Source of the DNA: Prevotella sp. P5-50
GTDB taxonomy: Bacteria > Bacteroidota > Bacteroidia > Bacteroidales > Bacteroidaceae
DNA: 64,000 nt
Assembly (NCBI RefSeq): GCF_002251295.1
Contig: NZ_NPJA01000052.1
Location: 1-64,000, forward strand
Direction: 5' to 3'
This document shows, one piece after another, positions 36,721 to 45,441 of this stretch (positions are counted from its first letter, which is position 1; each line of letters opens with the position of its first letter). The notes under the pieces were generated by a model. It was given only the letters and a program-made list of their open reading frames with translations. It was not told where the DNA came from and did no database searches. Both the position numbers and the translations under genes were made by a program.

Positions 36721-36852
36721 TTCTCGTTAACTTCTCGTTCGTCGCTCGTTCGTTATTCGTTAGTCTATCGTAGACCGATCGAGAACCGAACGAGGATCTA
36801 TCTAAGAACGAAAGATGAACGAGAAGTTATCGAAGACACGACGAAAAAATGT
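36721..36852. repeat. Degenerate 11-bp phased array (TCGT then CGA blocks)
   Basis: Twelve consecutive 11-mers keep phase: TTCTCGTTAAC, TTCTCGTTCGT, CGCTCGTTCGT, TATTCGTTAGT, CTATCGTAGAC, CGATCGAGAAC, CGAACGAGGAT, CTATCTAAGAA, CGAAAGATGAA, CGAGAAGTTAT, CGAAGACACGA, CGAAAAAATGT. The first five carry TCGT at positions 4-7; most later ones begin with CGA. The two halves are roughly inverted, for example TAACTTCTCGTTC near 36729 and GAACGAGAAGTTA near 36818. Confidence 0.75.
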
Positions 36853-36935
36853 CAAACCTGACGAGAATGGCAGACTTCAATTTCCGGACTCTTTCTGGTT
36901 ATGCCAAACAAATACAAAACGCCCCCGTAATGCAT

Positions 36936-37712
36936 TTAATAACTTACTGAGCAAGGGATGCCAACTGCAACAACCCGATCCCGAATGGCATCAAGCTGTT
37001 CATGGGTAGCTTTGAGAAGTCCATGGGCAGGTGTTTCTCGGTCTATCGTATAAACCATTACTTGTTGAGGTGCAATCGTCTTGACCGCTTCAAGCCAAGG
37101 AACCACATATTCCTCAGCAGTATTATCCACACTTTCACCATTACAATCCCCACGCATAAACATCGTCTGAATGATGACATGTCCGTTGAAAGCCTTCATA
37201 CGTTCAATAATCTGGTTGACGTCATAGTTGCCAGCCGGACGATCCACCCGAAGGATGTAAGCGCTATCCACGGTATCGAGTTTGAGAATATTGTCATCCA
37301 CCTTCATCAGCGCATCATGTACCGATTGACGATGAATCTGCGTAGAGTTGCTCAACACACAGACTTTGGCATCCGGACAATATGCATTACGCAAACGAAT
37401 GGTATCATCTATAATTTCCGGAAAATGGGGATGACATGTCGGTTCACCATTTCCAGCAAACGTCAGCACATCGGGCAACTGTCCCTCGCTTTTCATACGC
37501 TGTAGTGTCAGTTGGAGTTTTTCTGCAACATCCTGCCTTGTAGGCATCGTTTGTTTAGGTCGATGATCCTCGTTGAACCCACATTCACAATAGATACAGT
37601 CAAACGAGCAAACCTTGCCATCGGCAGGAAGCAGGTTGATGCCAAGCGAAATTCCCAAGCGTCGGCTATGAATGGGACCGAAGATGGGAGATGGATAGAT
37701 AATTGTACTCAT
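36936..37712 (-). CDS. Radical SAM protein
   Basis: 258 aa. The [4Fe-4S]/SAM motif CSFDCIYCECG (CxxxCxxC, about residues 34-41) is intact, followed by LTFAGNGEPTCHPHFPEI, the GNGEP SAM-binding segment. Family resemblance is to the roughly 250-aa wyosine/YfkA-like radical SAM group often annotated only as radical SAM; substrate unknown. The ATG at 37712 is chosen because it begins the conserved IYPSPIFGPIHSRRLG opening and follows a -7 box at 37739. It is transcribed divergently from ftsX. Confidence 0.88.
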   Translation of the reverse strand: MSTIIYPSPIFGPIHSRRLGISLGINLLPADGKVCSFDCIYCECGFNEDHRPKQTMPTRQDVAEKLQLTLQRMKSEGQLPDVLTFAGNGEPTCHPHFPEIIDDTIRLRNAYCPDAKVCVLSNSTQIHRQSVHDALMKVDDNILKLDTVDSAYILRVDRPAGNYDVNQIIERMKAFNGHVIIQTMFMRGDCNGESVDNTAEEYVVPWLEAVKTIAPQQVMVYTIDRETPAHGLLKATHEQLDAIRDRVVAVGIPCSVSY

Positions 37713-37738
37713 AAATCCAAATGTTTTGTTATCGACTG

Positions 37739-37746
37739 CAAAATTA
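37739..37746 (-). promoter_or_regulatory. -7 promoter box of the radical SAM gene
   Basis: TAATTTTG followed by CA on the minus strand, 26 bp before the ATG. Confidence 0.65.
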
Positions 37747-37789
37747 GCAAATAAAACGTAATTTGTTTTGCAATCTGAGTGAATTATTG

Positions 37790-37797
37790 TAATTTTG
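37790..37797 (+). promoter_or_regulatory. -7 promoter box of the ftsX operon
   Basis: TAATTTTG followed by CA, 35 bp before the ftsX ATG. Confidence 0.65.
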
Positions 37798-37832
37798 CAA
37801 GAAATTAGGTATATTACGGACATTTAGGAACA

Positions 37833-38711
37833 ATGGCAAAAAAAAGAAAAGCTATCAGTTGTCGTAGAGGTATGCAGGGAGTCACCTTATGCATCAGTAC
37901 CGCCATGGTACTTATCTTGCTTGGAATGGTGGTATTCTCCGTACTATTGGCACGCAACTTATCCAACCACATGAAAGAAAATCTGACCATGAGCGTCATG
38001 TTGAAAGACTATGTCACGGTCAATCAGGGCCACCTGCTCTGCCGCGATCTCTATCATAAGCCTTGGTCACACCATATCGACTATATCAGTAAAGAACAGG
38101 CACAGCGCGAACAGATTAAGGAGTTGGGCAGCGACCCATCAGAGTTTCTCGGCTTCAACCCGTTTCCTGCCACACTGGAGATATGGCTCAATGCCAACTA
38201 CGCCAACCGCGACTCCTTGCGCATCATATCCAAAGAGTTACGCAAGGATGCCCGCATTAGCGACGTAGCATATATGGAAGACCTTGTGGATCAAGTCAAC
38301 TACAATCTGAGCCGTATCAGCATCATCCTCCTTGTGCTTGCCATCCTGCTGACATGCGTTTCCTTCTCGCTCATCAGCAATACTGTCCGACTTAGCGTCT
38401 ATGCACGACGTTTTCTCATCCACACCATGAAACTTGTGGGTGCCTCTTGGGGATTCATCCGTCGTCCGTTCCTTTACCATGCCATGGGAGTGGGTATCAT
38501 CGCTGCACTCATAGCCATTGCCGTATTGGGCGGATGCTTCTACGGACTCTACGTGATGCAGCCTGGCATACTAACCGTCATCACTTGGGTGGAACTTACT
38601 ATCACCGGCGTAGCAGTATTTCTCTTCGGTTTGCTCATCACAGCCCTCTGTGCATGGCTTGCCGTCAACCGTTTCTTGAGAATGACAGCTGGCGAACTCT
38701 ACAAAATCTGA
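37833..38711 (+). CDS. ftsX: Cell-division permease FtsX
   Basis: 292 aa. Membrane partner of the ATPase FtsE, controlling septal peptidoglycan hydrolases. It has the FtsX layout: one N-terminal helix (about 18-40), a periplasmic domain (about 45-160; NLTMSVMLKDYVTV, FLGFNPFPATLEIWLNANY), then three helices (FSLISNTVRLSVYARRF motif between them). ftsE is not adjacent. First gene of a run with DUF3098, uppP, truB, queA and folK in the same direction, with short gaps that suggest an operon. Confidence 0.92.
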   Translation: MAKKRKAISCRRGMQGVTLCISTAMVLILLGMVVFSVLLARNLSNHMKENLTMSVMLKDYVTVNQGHLLCRDLYHKPWSHHIDYISKEQAQREQIKELGSDPSEFLGFNPFPATLEIWLNANYANRDSLRIISKELRKDARISDVAYMEDLVDQVNYNLSRISIILLVLAILLTCVSFSLISNTVRLSVYARRFLIHTMKLVGASWGFIRRPFLYHAMGVGIIAALIAIAVLGGCFYGLYVMQPGILTVITWVELTITGVAVFLFGLLITALCAWLAVNRFLRMTAGELYKI

Positions 38712-38739
38712 CAACACATCAATTTGCGAACAATACATT

Positions 38740-39006
38740 ATGAACAAAAGAAATCTCGCTTTTGACCGCACCAACTATCTGCTTTTGGCATTAGGCATGG
38801 CTATCGTCATCATCGGATTCATTCTGATGAGTGGCAGCGGTTCCGACTTAGAGGCATACAATGCCGACATCTTCAGCACACGCCGCATCACCATAGCTCC
38901 TATCACCTGCTTGTTCGGGTTTGTATTCATGATCTATGGTGTGATGCGCAAGCCCAAAAACACCGAGACAACAGCTAACGAAACAGAGGAGGGTTGCGCA
39001 CAATGA
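38740..39006 (+). CDS. DUF3098 membrane protein
   Basis: 88 aa. Two membrane helices (about 14-32, [20 protein letters not shown]; about 55-72, [20 protein letters not shown]) with a short loop ([15 protein letters not shown]). It matches the Bacteroidota family DUF3098, typically found between ftsX and uppP. Function unknown; a cell-envelope role is suggested by the neighbours. Its stop overlaps the uppP start as ATGA. Confidence 0.85.
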   Translation: MNKRNLAFDRTNYLLLALGMAIVIIGFILMSGSGSDLEAYNADIFSTRRITIAPITCLFGFVFMIYGVMRKPKNTETTANETEEGCAQ

Positions 39007-39800
39007 ATTGGTTTGAAGCACTTATACTCGGACTCATCCAGGGACTGACAGAGTATCTCCCCGTCAGCAGTAGCGGTCACCTCGCCATTGGCGCCTATCT
39101 CGTCGACATCAACGGTGAAGACAACCTCACTTTCACCATCATGGTACATGTTGCCACGGTATTGAGCACCTTAGTTATTCTGTGGAAAGAAATCGACTGG
39201 ATACTGAAAGGACTCTTCAAATTCCAGATGAACGATGAAACCAAATACGCCCTCAACATCATCATCTCTATGATACCTGTGGGCATCGTGGGTGTGTTCT
39301 TCAAAGACCAAGTAGAGGAAATATTCGGTTCGGGCCTGCTCATAGTAGGTTGCATGCTTCTCGTAACAGCACTACTTCTGTCGTTCTCCTACTTTGCCAA
39401 GCCCCGTCAGCGTGAAAACATCAGTCCACTGCATGCTTTCATCATCGGTTTAGGTCAGGCTCTTGCCGTACTGCCCGGACTCTCCCGTTCTGGCACTACC
39501 ATTGCCACAGGTCTCCTATTAGGCAATAAGAAAGAAAAGATGGCACAGTTCTCGTTCCTCATGGTCATCCCTCCTATCCTTGGTGAGGCATTACTCGACC
39601 TATTGAAAGGACTGAAAGGAGAAGAAACCCTTGGCGGCATCGACACCTTCCCCATGGTAGTAGGATTCGTTGCAGCCTTCTTGTCTGGATGCCTTGCCTG
39701 CAAGTGGATGATCAACATCGTGAAGAAAGGCAAGCTCATCTATTTCGGTATCTATTGTGCCATAGCAGGTGCTATCACCATCATCTGCTCACTCATTTAA
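39003..39800 (+). CDS. uppP: Undecaprenyl-diphosphatase
   Basis: 265 aa. Dephosphorylates undecaprenyl diphosphate to recycle the lipid carrier for cell-wall synthesis; also gives bacitracin tolerance. The two BacA signatures are present: [20 protein letters not shown] and [18 protein letters not shown]. About eight membrane segments. The ATG at 39003 overlaps the DUF3098 stop by 4 bp, implying coupled translation; a TTG 9 bp earlier is less likely. Confidence 0.96.
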   Translation: MNWFEALILGLIQGLTEYLPVSSSGHLAIGAYLVDINGEDNLTFTIMVHVATVLSTLVILWKEIDWILKGLFKFQMNDETKYALNIIISMIPVGIVGVFFKDQVEEIFGSGLLIVGCMLLVTALLLSFSYFAKPRQRENISPLHAFIIGLGQALAVLPGLSRSGTTIATGLLLGNKKEKMAQFSFLMVIPPILGEALLDLLKGLKGEETLGGIDTFPMVVGFVAAFLSGCLACKWMINIVKKGKLIYFGIYCAIAGAITIICSLI

Positions 39801-39856
39801 TACTCACATTTACCTTATGCCCCTGACCTGGTTAGGACATATTCTAAATAAAATAT

Positions 39857-40579
39857 ATGAATTTTACACAAGGAGAAGTCATCTATATCGATAAGCCCTA
39901 TCGCATGTCGAGTTTCGGCGCGTTGGCACACATCCGCTATCTCGTATCCCGTAAGATTGGTGTAAAACGAGTGAAGATGGGACATGCAGGAACACTCGAT
40001 CCCCTTGCCACTGGTGTACTCATACTATGTACCGGCAAAATGACCAAGGAGATTGAGCGCATGCAGTACCACACCAAGGAATATACAGCCACGCTGCAAC
40101 TCGGTGCTACCACAGCCAGCTACGACAAAGAGCATACCGTCAATATGACCTACCCCACCCAGCATATCACACGCCAGCTCATCGACGACACGCTGCCACA
40201 ATTTCTCGGTGATATCCAGCAAGTGCCACCACAGTATTCGGCAGTCAAGGTAGCCGGTGAACGTGCCTACCGCATGAAGCGCAACGGCGAAGAAGTGAAG
40301 CTTGCAGCCAAAACCGTACATATCGACGAGATTGAGGTAACGTCATTCGACCAACAGCTCATGCAGCTCTCCATCCGAGTGGTATGTGGAAAAGGCACTT
40401 ACATCCGGTCGCTTGCACGCGACATCGGTCGCGCATTAGGAAGCGGTGCCTACCTCACCGCACTACGCCGCACCCGTTTGGGCGAAGTCAGCATCGAACA
40501 TTGCATCCAGATGGACGATTTCCCTGCATGGCTTGCCCAACAAGACATAGAAGACATCAAGAAGAAAAAAACAACTTAA
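39857..40579 (+). CDS. truB: tRNA pseudouridine-55 synthase
   Basis: 240 aa. Isomerises U55 in the T-loop of tRNAs. Catalytic Asp lies in KMGHAGTLDPLATGVLILCTG. Further motifs are QVPPQYSAVKVAGERAYRMKRNGEEV and the KGTYIRSLARDIGRALG segment. The protein lacks the long C-terminal PUA domain of some homologues, as is usual in Bacteroidota. It follows uppP by 56 bp and precedes queA by 15 bp. Confidence 0.96.
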   Translation: MNFTQGEVIYIDKPYRMSSFGALAHIRYLVSRKIGVKRVKMGHAGTLDPLATGVLILCTGKMTKEIERMQYHTKEYTATLQLGATTASYDKEHTVNMTYPTQHITRQLIDDTLPQFLGDIQQVPPQYSAVKVAGERAYRMKRNGEEVKLAAKTVHIDEIEVTSFDQQLMQLSIRVVCGKGTYIRSLARDIGRALGSGAYLTALRRTRLGEVSIEHCIQMDDFPAWLAQQDIEDIKKKKTT

Positions 40580-40594
40580 AAAAAACTATAAGCA

Positions 40595-41737
40595 ATGAAA
40601 CTGTCACAATTTAAATTCAAGTTGCCCGAGTCACAGGTAGCCCTTGAGCCACCACACAAAGCATTCGAAAATGAAGACGGAACCATTGATAAAGTATATC
40701 GGCGCGATGAATGTCGCCTGATGGTTGTACACCGCAAAAGTGAAACATTCGACATCTTCAAGAAAGATGATGAAGGAAACGACACCAATCAACCGCTGTT
40801 ATTCCGCGACATCATCAACTATTTCGATGAAGGTGACGTAATGATTCTCAACGATACAAAGGTGTTCCCTGCACGCCTCTATGGCACCAAAGAAAAGACC
40901 GACGCAAAGATTGAAGTATTCCTGCTTCGCGAACTCAATGAGGAACTGCGTCTTTGGGACGTACTCGTAGAACCAGCACGTAAGATACGTATTGGCAACA
41001 AACTCTTCTTCGATGAAGACGGGCCTATGGTAGCAGAAGTCATCGACAATACCACCAGCCGTGGACGCACATTGCGTTTTCTCTACGACTGTCCCCACGA
41101 TGAGTTTAAGCGCGAGCTCTTTGCCTTGGGCTCTGCCCCACTACCACGCTATATCGTTGACAAACGTGATGTAACTCCCGAAGACGAAGAAAACTTCCAG
41201 ACCATCTATGCCCGCCATGAAGGAGCTGTTACCGCTCCAGCCTCAGGTCTCCATTTCAGCCGCGAAGTGATGAAACGTTTGGAAATCCGTGGTATCGACT
41301 TCTCCTACATCACCGTACACTGTGGTCTTGGCAGTTTCGACGCCATTGAGGTAGAAGACCTCACCAAGCACAAAATGAATTCCGAGCAGATGATTATCGA
41401 CAGTAAAGCCTGCTCTACAGTCAATAATGCCAAGAAGGAAGGCCGTAAAATCTGCGCCGTCGGCATTTCTACCCTACGTGCTACAGAGAGCGCCGTCGGC
41501 ACCGACTGCATGTTGAAAGAGTTTTCTGGTTGGACCAATAAGTTCATCTTCCCACCCTACAACTTCAATCTGGCAGATTCGCTGATAGCCAATTTCTATC
41601 ATCCCGAATCAACCATGATGATGGCAACCGCCGCCTTCGGTGGTTACGATCTCATCTACAACGCCTACGAAGCTGCCGTCAAAAATGGTTTCATGTTCGG
41701 TTGCTATGGCGATGCAATGCTCATCCTTAATGACTAA
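40595..41737 (+). CDS. queA: S-adenosylmethionine:tRNA ribosyltransferase-isomerase
   Basis: 380 aa. Transfers and rearranges the ribosyl moiety of SAM onto 7-aminomethyl-deazaguanine in tRNA to give epoxyqueuosine. Recognisable blocks: [103 protein letters not shown]. Length is slightly above the E. coli enzyme because of an insert near residues 45-65. Its end overlaps folK by 8 bp. Confidence 0.96.
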   Translation: MKLSQFKFKLPESQVALEPPHKAFENEDGTIDKVYRRDECRLMVVHRKSETFDIFKKDDEGNDTNQPLLFRDIINYFDEGDVMILNDTKVFPARLYGTKEKTDAKIEVFLLRELNEELRLWDVLVEPARKIRIGNKLFFDEDGPMVAEVIDNTTSRGRTLRFLYDCPHDEFKRELFALGSAPLPRYIVDKRDVTPEDEENFQTIYARHEGAVTAPASGLHFSREVMKRLEIRGIDFSYITVHCGLGSFDAIEVEDLTKHKMNSEQMIIDSKACSTVNNAKKEGRKICAVGISTLRATESAVGTDCMLKEFSGWTNKFIFPPYNFNLADSLIANFYHPESTMMMATAAFGGYDLIYNAYEAAVKNGFMFGCYGDAMLILND

Positions 41738-42197
41738 CATTTCTCAGCAACAGACAGAGACAACAAGCGACGATCACCTCCATGAGGTGTATCTCGCTTT
41801 AGGTTCCAATCTGGGCAACCGTCAGGAAATGCTCGACGAGGCAGTTAGACAGATAGGTCGCCGCATCGGCAAGGTCATTCGTCGATCATCATGGATAGAG
41901 ACCGAACCTTGGGGGTTTGAATCTTCCAACCGTTTCCTCAACGGCGCAGTATGTTGTCACACCAATCATACGCCCCACGAAGTGCTTCTGCTGACGCAAG
42001 CCATTGAACGCGATATGGGTCGTAAGCGCAAAACCGATAGCCATCATGGCTATTCTGACCGCACAATCGATATCGACATACTGCTCTATGACGATCTGCG
42101 AATAGACAGTGCCGAGCTAGTCATTCCCCACCCGTTAATGGAAGAACGCGATTTCGTAATGATTCCCCTTCACGAAATTCTGCGAAAAGTTATGTAG
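41730..42197 (+). CDS. folK: 6-Hydroxymethyl-dihydropterin pyrophosphokinase
   Basis: 155 aa. Transfers pyrophosphate from ATP to 6-hydroxymethyl-dihydropterin in folate synthesis. Key motifs are [15 protein letters not shown] at the start, [17 protein letters not shown], and the metal/ATP segment [13 protein letters not shown]. The ATG at 41730 lies inside the queA stop region (8-bp overlap), giving coupled translation; in-frame codons from 41640 are within queA. Together with folB and folE this covers three folate steps scattered through the window. Confidence 0.94.
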   Translation: MTNISQQQTETTSDDHLHEVYLALGSNLGNRQEMLDEAVRQIGRRIGKVIRRSSWIETEPWGFESSNRFLNGAVCCHTNHTPHEVLLLTQAIERDMGRKRKTDSHHGYSDRTIDIDILLYDDLRIDSAELVIPHPLMEERDFVMIPLHEILRKVM

Positions 42198-42265
42198 CGA
42201 ATAATTGATACTACAATGTAATCAAGCATCATGCTGACGGTAGATAAACATCACGTCAATATGCT

Positions 42266-42319
42266 ATAACAAAAATTATCCCGCTTTCTCTTACGAGTCA
42301 GCGGGATAATTTTTGTTAT
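42266..42319. terminator. Bidirectional terminator between folK and rpsO
   Basis: A 20-bp perfect stem (ATAACAAAAATTATCCCGCT and its complement) with a 14-nt loop lies between convergent folK and rpsO. T-runs are within each descending arm, so it can stop transcription both ways. Confidence 0.93.
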
Positions 42320-42332
42320 GTACCTTTCGTTA

Positions 42333-42602
42333 TTACTTACGCAGTCCGAGGGCTTTGATCAGTTCACGATAGCGGTTGATGTCCTTGTTGTAGAGATACT
42401 TCAAGAGTTTACGACGACGACCTACCATTTTGGTCAAGCTACGAGCTGTACCGAAATCCTTGCGGTTCTGCTTCAGATGCTCGGTGAGGTGACTGATGCG
42501 ATAGGTGAACAGAGCTACCTGGCTTTCGATAGAACCGGTGTCAGTAGCCGACTGTCCGTGCTTCTCGAAGATTTCTTTCTTCTTAGCTGAATCTAAATAC
42601 AT
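42333..42602 (-). CDS. rpsO: Ribosomal protein S15
   Basis: 89 aa, the standard length. Binds the central domain of 16S rRNA early in 30S assembly. Signature sequence HLTEHLKQNRKDFGTARSLTKMVGRRRKLLKYL is intact, with the N-terminal KKEIFEKHGQSATDTGSIESQ. Its 5' leader (42603-42696) is about 95 nt long, which leaves room for autoregulation as in other bacteria, but I saw no proven structure. Confidence 0.98.
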   Translation of the reverse strand: MYLDSAKKKEIFEKHGQSATDTGSIESQVALFTYRISHLTEHLKQNRKDFGTARSLTKMVGRRRKLLKYLYNKDINRYRELIKALGLRK

Positions 42603-42696
42603 AATTGTTGATGATTTAATTAAATTGTTAATAATATGACATCTTTCAGATGCTCCCCGTCTTCATCACGGCGGTTCACATTTTCAAATGCGGGTG

Positions 42697-42704
42697 CAAA
42701 GGTA
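42697..42704 (-). promoter_or_regulatory. -7 promoter box of rpsO
   Basis: TACCTTTG followed by CA on the minus strand. The stretch before it (CGCTCACTTATTCG) closely resembles the one before the -7 box at 386-393 (CGCTCGCTTATTCG). Confidence 0.7.
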
Positions 42705-43062
42705 CGAATAAGTGAGCGAAAAACCAAATAAAACCTTATATAATTATTTATTTTCATAATGCGAGTAGCTAAAATTGGACGTTTTCGTTAAACCATGAGC
42801 AGAATAAAGCTCGCTTTAATTATGCCATGGCGAGAAAAAGTGCCATGACTATGGAAGATTAGAGGTAGGAACATCTCCCTTCTGCTACCTTTATTTTCCC
42901 ATTCGTTTCCCAATTTTTAATAGGAACTAGAAAAAGAGCACATCAATCACCAAAACGCAGCCTGTTAGCAGGAAATCCCCTATAACGTATGCATTTATGC
43001 ATTATTCCTCAAAAAAACGTTAAAAAGCAAGCAAAAAGGCCGTGTTAGTTCCAAAAAAATGT

Positions 43063-43070
43063 TACTTTTG
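43063..43070 (+). promoter_or_regulatory. -7 promoter box of the sugar transporter
   Basis: TACTTTTG followed by TGC, 42 bp upstream of the ATG at 43113. An in-frame ATG at 43059 overlaps this box and so cannot be the start. Confidence 0.55.
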
Positions 43071-43112
43071 TGCAAACAAATCATACACTTCAATAATTAT
43101 AAAACAAAAACT

Positions 43113-44567
43113 ATGGAACAGCAGCAAACAGGAAGCAGATCCTATTTGATTTCTATTGTGATGGTTGCCGTATTAGGCGGCCTTCTTTTTGGTTATGACA
43201 CCGCAGTAATCTCTGGCGCAGAGAAAGGACTTCAAGCCTTCTTTATGGGAGCTAAAGACTTCCAATATACCGATTTCTGGCATGGCTTCACCAGTTCAAG
43301 TGCCCTCATCGGTTGTATCATCGGTTCAGCCATCTCTGGTTTGCTCGCTACAAAATTTGGAAGAAAACGTTCATTGATATTCGCCGGCACCATGTTCTTC
43401 ATATCGGCATGGGGTTCTATGTGTCCTGAGAGCATGTTGTTGCCCGAAGGCAAACCCACCCTCACCCTGCTCATCGTGTTCAATCTCTATCGTGTGATAG
43501 GTGGTATCGGCGTAGGCCTTGCCTCTGCTGTTTGCCCCATGTATATTGGTGAGATTGCGCCAAGTGGTATTCGTGGCATGTTGGTATCATGGAACCAGTT
43601 TGCTATCATCTTCGGACAGTTGGTGGTTTATTTCGTCAACTTCTTCATCCTTGGCGACCATATTGCCCCAGCCATTGCAAGTGTTGGTGGCGGTTTGAAC
43701 GAAATACTCAACGGCACAGAAGCCCAATGGGCTATCGAGACTGGCTGGCGCTATATGTTTGGATCGGAAATGATTCCAGCCGGACTGTTTGCCATCCTCA
43801 TCTGCTTTGTACCTGAGACACCACGCTATCTTGCTATGATTGGCGAAGATGCCAAAGCAGAGCGCATCCTTGCAAAGATCAATGGTGCAGCAGCAGCCAA
43901 ACAGATTCTGTTTGACATTAAGAACACCGTTACAGAGAAGACCGAGAAACTCATGACCTACGGATTCCTTTGCATCTTTGTTGGTGTGATGTTGTCGGTA
44001 TTCCAACAGGCAGTAGGTATCAATGCTGTGCTCTATTATGCCCCACGCATCTATGAAGCCATGGGTTTCGACAATCCTATGATGCTTACCGTATTCAACG
44101 GCATCGTCAATCTGAGCTTCACCTGTGTAGCAATCTTCACTGTAGAGAAGCTCGGTCGTAAGCCCTTGCTCATCGTTGGTTCTCTCGGCATGGCAATAGG
44201 TGCTATCGGTGTAGCATGCACCTTCGGCAATCCCGAACTGCAGCTCGTCTGCATGGTATCTATCATGATCTATTCAGCATCATTCATGTTCTCATGGGGT
44301 CCCATCTGCTGGGTACTCATCGCCGAAGTATTCCCCAATACCATCCGCGGTGCAGCAGTAGCCATTGCCGTAGCCTTCCAGTGGATATTCAACTGGATCG
44401 TATCAACATCGTTTGTCCCCTTGGCCAACAGTCTGGGTTATTGGTTCACCTATAGCCTCTATGGTGTTATCTGTGTGCTGGCAGCCCTCTTCGTATGGAA
44501 GTTGGTACCTGAGACCAAAGGCAAGACCTTGGAGGATATGACCAAACTCTGGAAAGACAGAAAATAA
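43113..44567 (+). CDS. Sugar:H+ symporter, MFS (XylE-like)
   Basis: 484 aa, twelve membrane helices. Sugar-porter signatures are present: GGLLFGYDTAVISGAEKGLQ in helix 1, RVIGGIGVGLASAVCPMYIGEIAP, the FQQAVGINAVLYYAP segment of helix 7, and the C-terminal VPETKGKTLEDM. It imports a hexose or pentose (xylose, arabinose, glucose or similar) by proton symport; the substrate cannot be fixed from sequence. A lone response regulator follows after 16 bp. Confidence 0.93.
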   Translation: MEQQQTGSRSYLISIVMVAVLGGLLFGYDTAVISGAEKGLQAFFMGAKDFQYTDFWHGFTSSSALIGCIIGSAISGLLATKFGRKRSLIFAGTMFFISAWGSMCPESMLLPEGKPTLTLLIVFNLYRVIGGIGVGLASAVCPMYIGEIAPSGIRGMLVSWNQFAIIFGQLVVYFVNFFILGDHIAPAIASVGGGLNEILNGTEAQWAIETGWRYMFGSEMIPAGLFAILICFVPETPRYLAMIGEDAKAERILAKINGAAAAKQILFDIKNTVTEKTEKLMTYGFLCIFVGVMLSVFQQAVGINAVLYYAPRIYEAMGFDNPMMLTVFNGIVNLSFTCVAIFTVEKLGRKPLLIVGSLGMAIGAIGVACTFGNPELQLVCMVSIMIYSASFMFSWGPICWVLIAEVFPNTIRGAAVAIAVAFQWIFNWIVSTSFVPLANSLGYWFTYSLYGVICVLAALFVWKLVPETKGKTLEDMTKLWKDRK

Positions 44568-44583
44568 GAATAAAACAAAAGAA

Positions 44584-44946
44584 ATGAATATGAAACGTAT
44601 CTTAGTAGCAGAAGACAACGAAAGCAACTACGTGCTGATGACTTACGTATTGAGAAATCGATATGAAGTGGTACGCGCCAGCAACGGCAAAGAAGCTGTT
44701 GAACTGTCTGACCAACAACAATTCGACTTAATCATGATGGACATGAAGATGCCCGTGATGGATGGTCTTGAGGCAACACGCCTCATCAAGGAGAAACATC
44801 CAGACCTCCCCATCATCGCATTGACTGCAAACGCTTTTGAAACCGACCGCCAAGCCACATTTGAAGCAGGCTGCTGCGATTTCATGTCGAAGCCATTTAG
44901 CAGAGAAAAGTGTTTGGAAACCATCGCAAAGTATATCGGTGAATAA
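44584..44946 (+). CDS. Stand-alone response-regulator receiver domain
   Basis: 120 aa, a single CheY-like receiver. Acidic pair ED in LVAEDNESNY, phospho-acceptor Asp in LIMMDMKMPVMDG, conserved Thr in ALTAN and Lys in MSKPF are all in place. There is no output domain and no histidine kinase in the neighbourhood, so the partner is unknown. Receivers of this kind often act in phosphorelays with hybrid kinases. It lies 16 bp after the sugar transporter and is probably co-transcribed. The two start ATGs (44584 and 44590) are equally plausible. Confidence 0.9.
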   Translation: MNMKRILVAEDNESNYVLMTYVLRNRYEVVRASNGKEAVELSDQQQFDLIMMDMKMPVMDGLEATRLIKEKHPDLPIIALTANAFETDRQATFEAGCCDFMSKPFSREKCLETIAKYIGE

Positions 44947-44988
44947 ATCCGAAACCTCACTACCAGTACGATAGTCACACGATGACAA

Positions 44989-45441
44989 CTATCGTCTGCT
45001 TCTAAAGAAATCTTGCATAAGTTGGCGACATTCTTCCTCAAGAATGCCGCCACTTATCGTTGTACGAGGGTGTAATGCCTTGGGGGCATAGACATGGAAT
45101 CCTCGTTTATCGTCGGCAGCACCATAGACAATACGCGGAATCTGCGACCAGCCCAATGCACCTGCACACATAGGACAGGGTTCTACGGTAACATAGAGTG
45201 TGCAATCGGTCAGATACTTTCCTCCCAATTCGTTTGCAGCTGCCGTTATGGCTTGCATCTCAGCATGCGCAGTAACATCGTTGAGAGTTTCCGTGAGGTT
45301 GTGGGCACGGGCAATAACCCTGCCCTGACATACGATTACAGCACCAATAGGTATTTCACCTGCTGCTCCAGCAGCTTCAGCTTCCACCAATGCCATACGC
45401 ATATAGCGTTCGTCGGTTTTCAATTGTTCTTCTTGTGTCAT
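44989..45441 (-). CDS. tadA: tRNA-specific adenosine deaminase
   Basis: 150 aa. Deaminates A34 to inosine in tRNA-Arg. Zinc-binding motifs are intact: VTAHAEMQAI (His and catalytic Glu) and VTVEPCPMCAGAL (two Cys). Length and the C-terminal ISGGILEEECRQLMQDFF helix fit the family. It converges with the receiver gene 42 bp away, where a weak 8-bp inverted repeat (ACGATAGT / ACTATCGT) overlaps its stop. Confidence 0.95.
   Translation of the reverse strand: MTQEEQLKTDERYMRMALVEAEAAGAAGEIPIGAVIVCQGRVIARAHNLTETLNDVTAHAEMQAITAAANELGGKYLTDCTLYVTVEPCPMCAGALGWSQIPRIVYGAADDKRGFHVYAPKALHPRTTISGGILEEECRQLMQDFFRSRR

Larger units (their letters stand above)
36299..36935. other. Gap with an orphan promoter and an 11-bp array, no gene
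   Basis: Between the terminator and the 3' end of the radical SAM gene there is no supported coding region. Contents: one perfect DnaA box (TTATCCACA, 36386-36394), an A/T-rich stretch with a repeated AGAGTCTAT (about 36459-36480), a strong orphan -7 box (36553-36560), and an 11-bp phased array (36721-36852). A 43-codon frame from 36642 exists, but its second half is just a reading of the array. Confidence 0.6.
42603..43112. other. Divergent gap between rpsO and the sugar transporter
   Basis: About 510 bp with no gene. It holds the rpsO promoter (42697-42704), the transporter promoter (43063-43070), two TTTCCCA/TTTCCCA words exactly 11 bp apart (CCC at 42898 and 42909) that look like a remnant of the arrays at 1-166 and 57968-58112, and ATGCATTTATGCAT (42989-43002), a symmetrical possible operator for the transporter. 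Confidence 0.5.

Noticed and set aside
36642..36773. 43-codon peptide after the orphan promoter
   Set aside because: Its second half is simply a translation of the 11-bp array, and its first half has no recognisable features.
36815..37009. 64-codon plus-strand frame
   Set aside because: It begins inside the 11-bp array and runs antisense into the radical SAM gene; no leader or family match.
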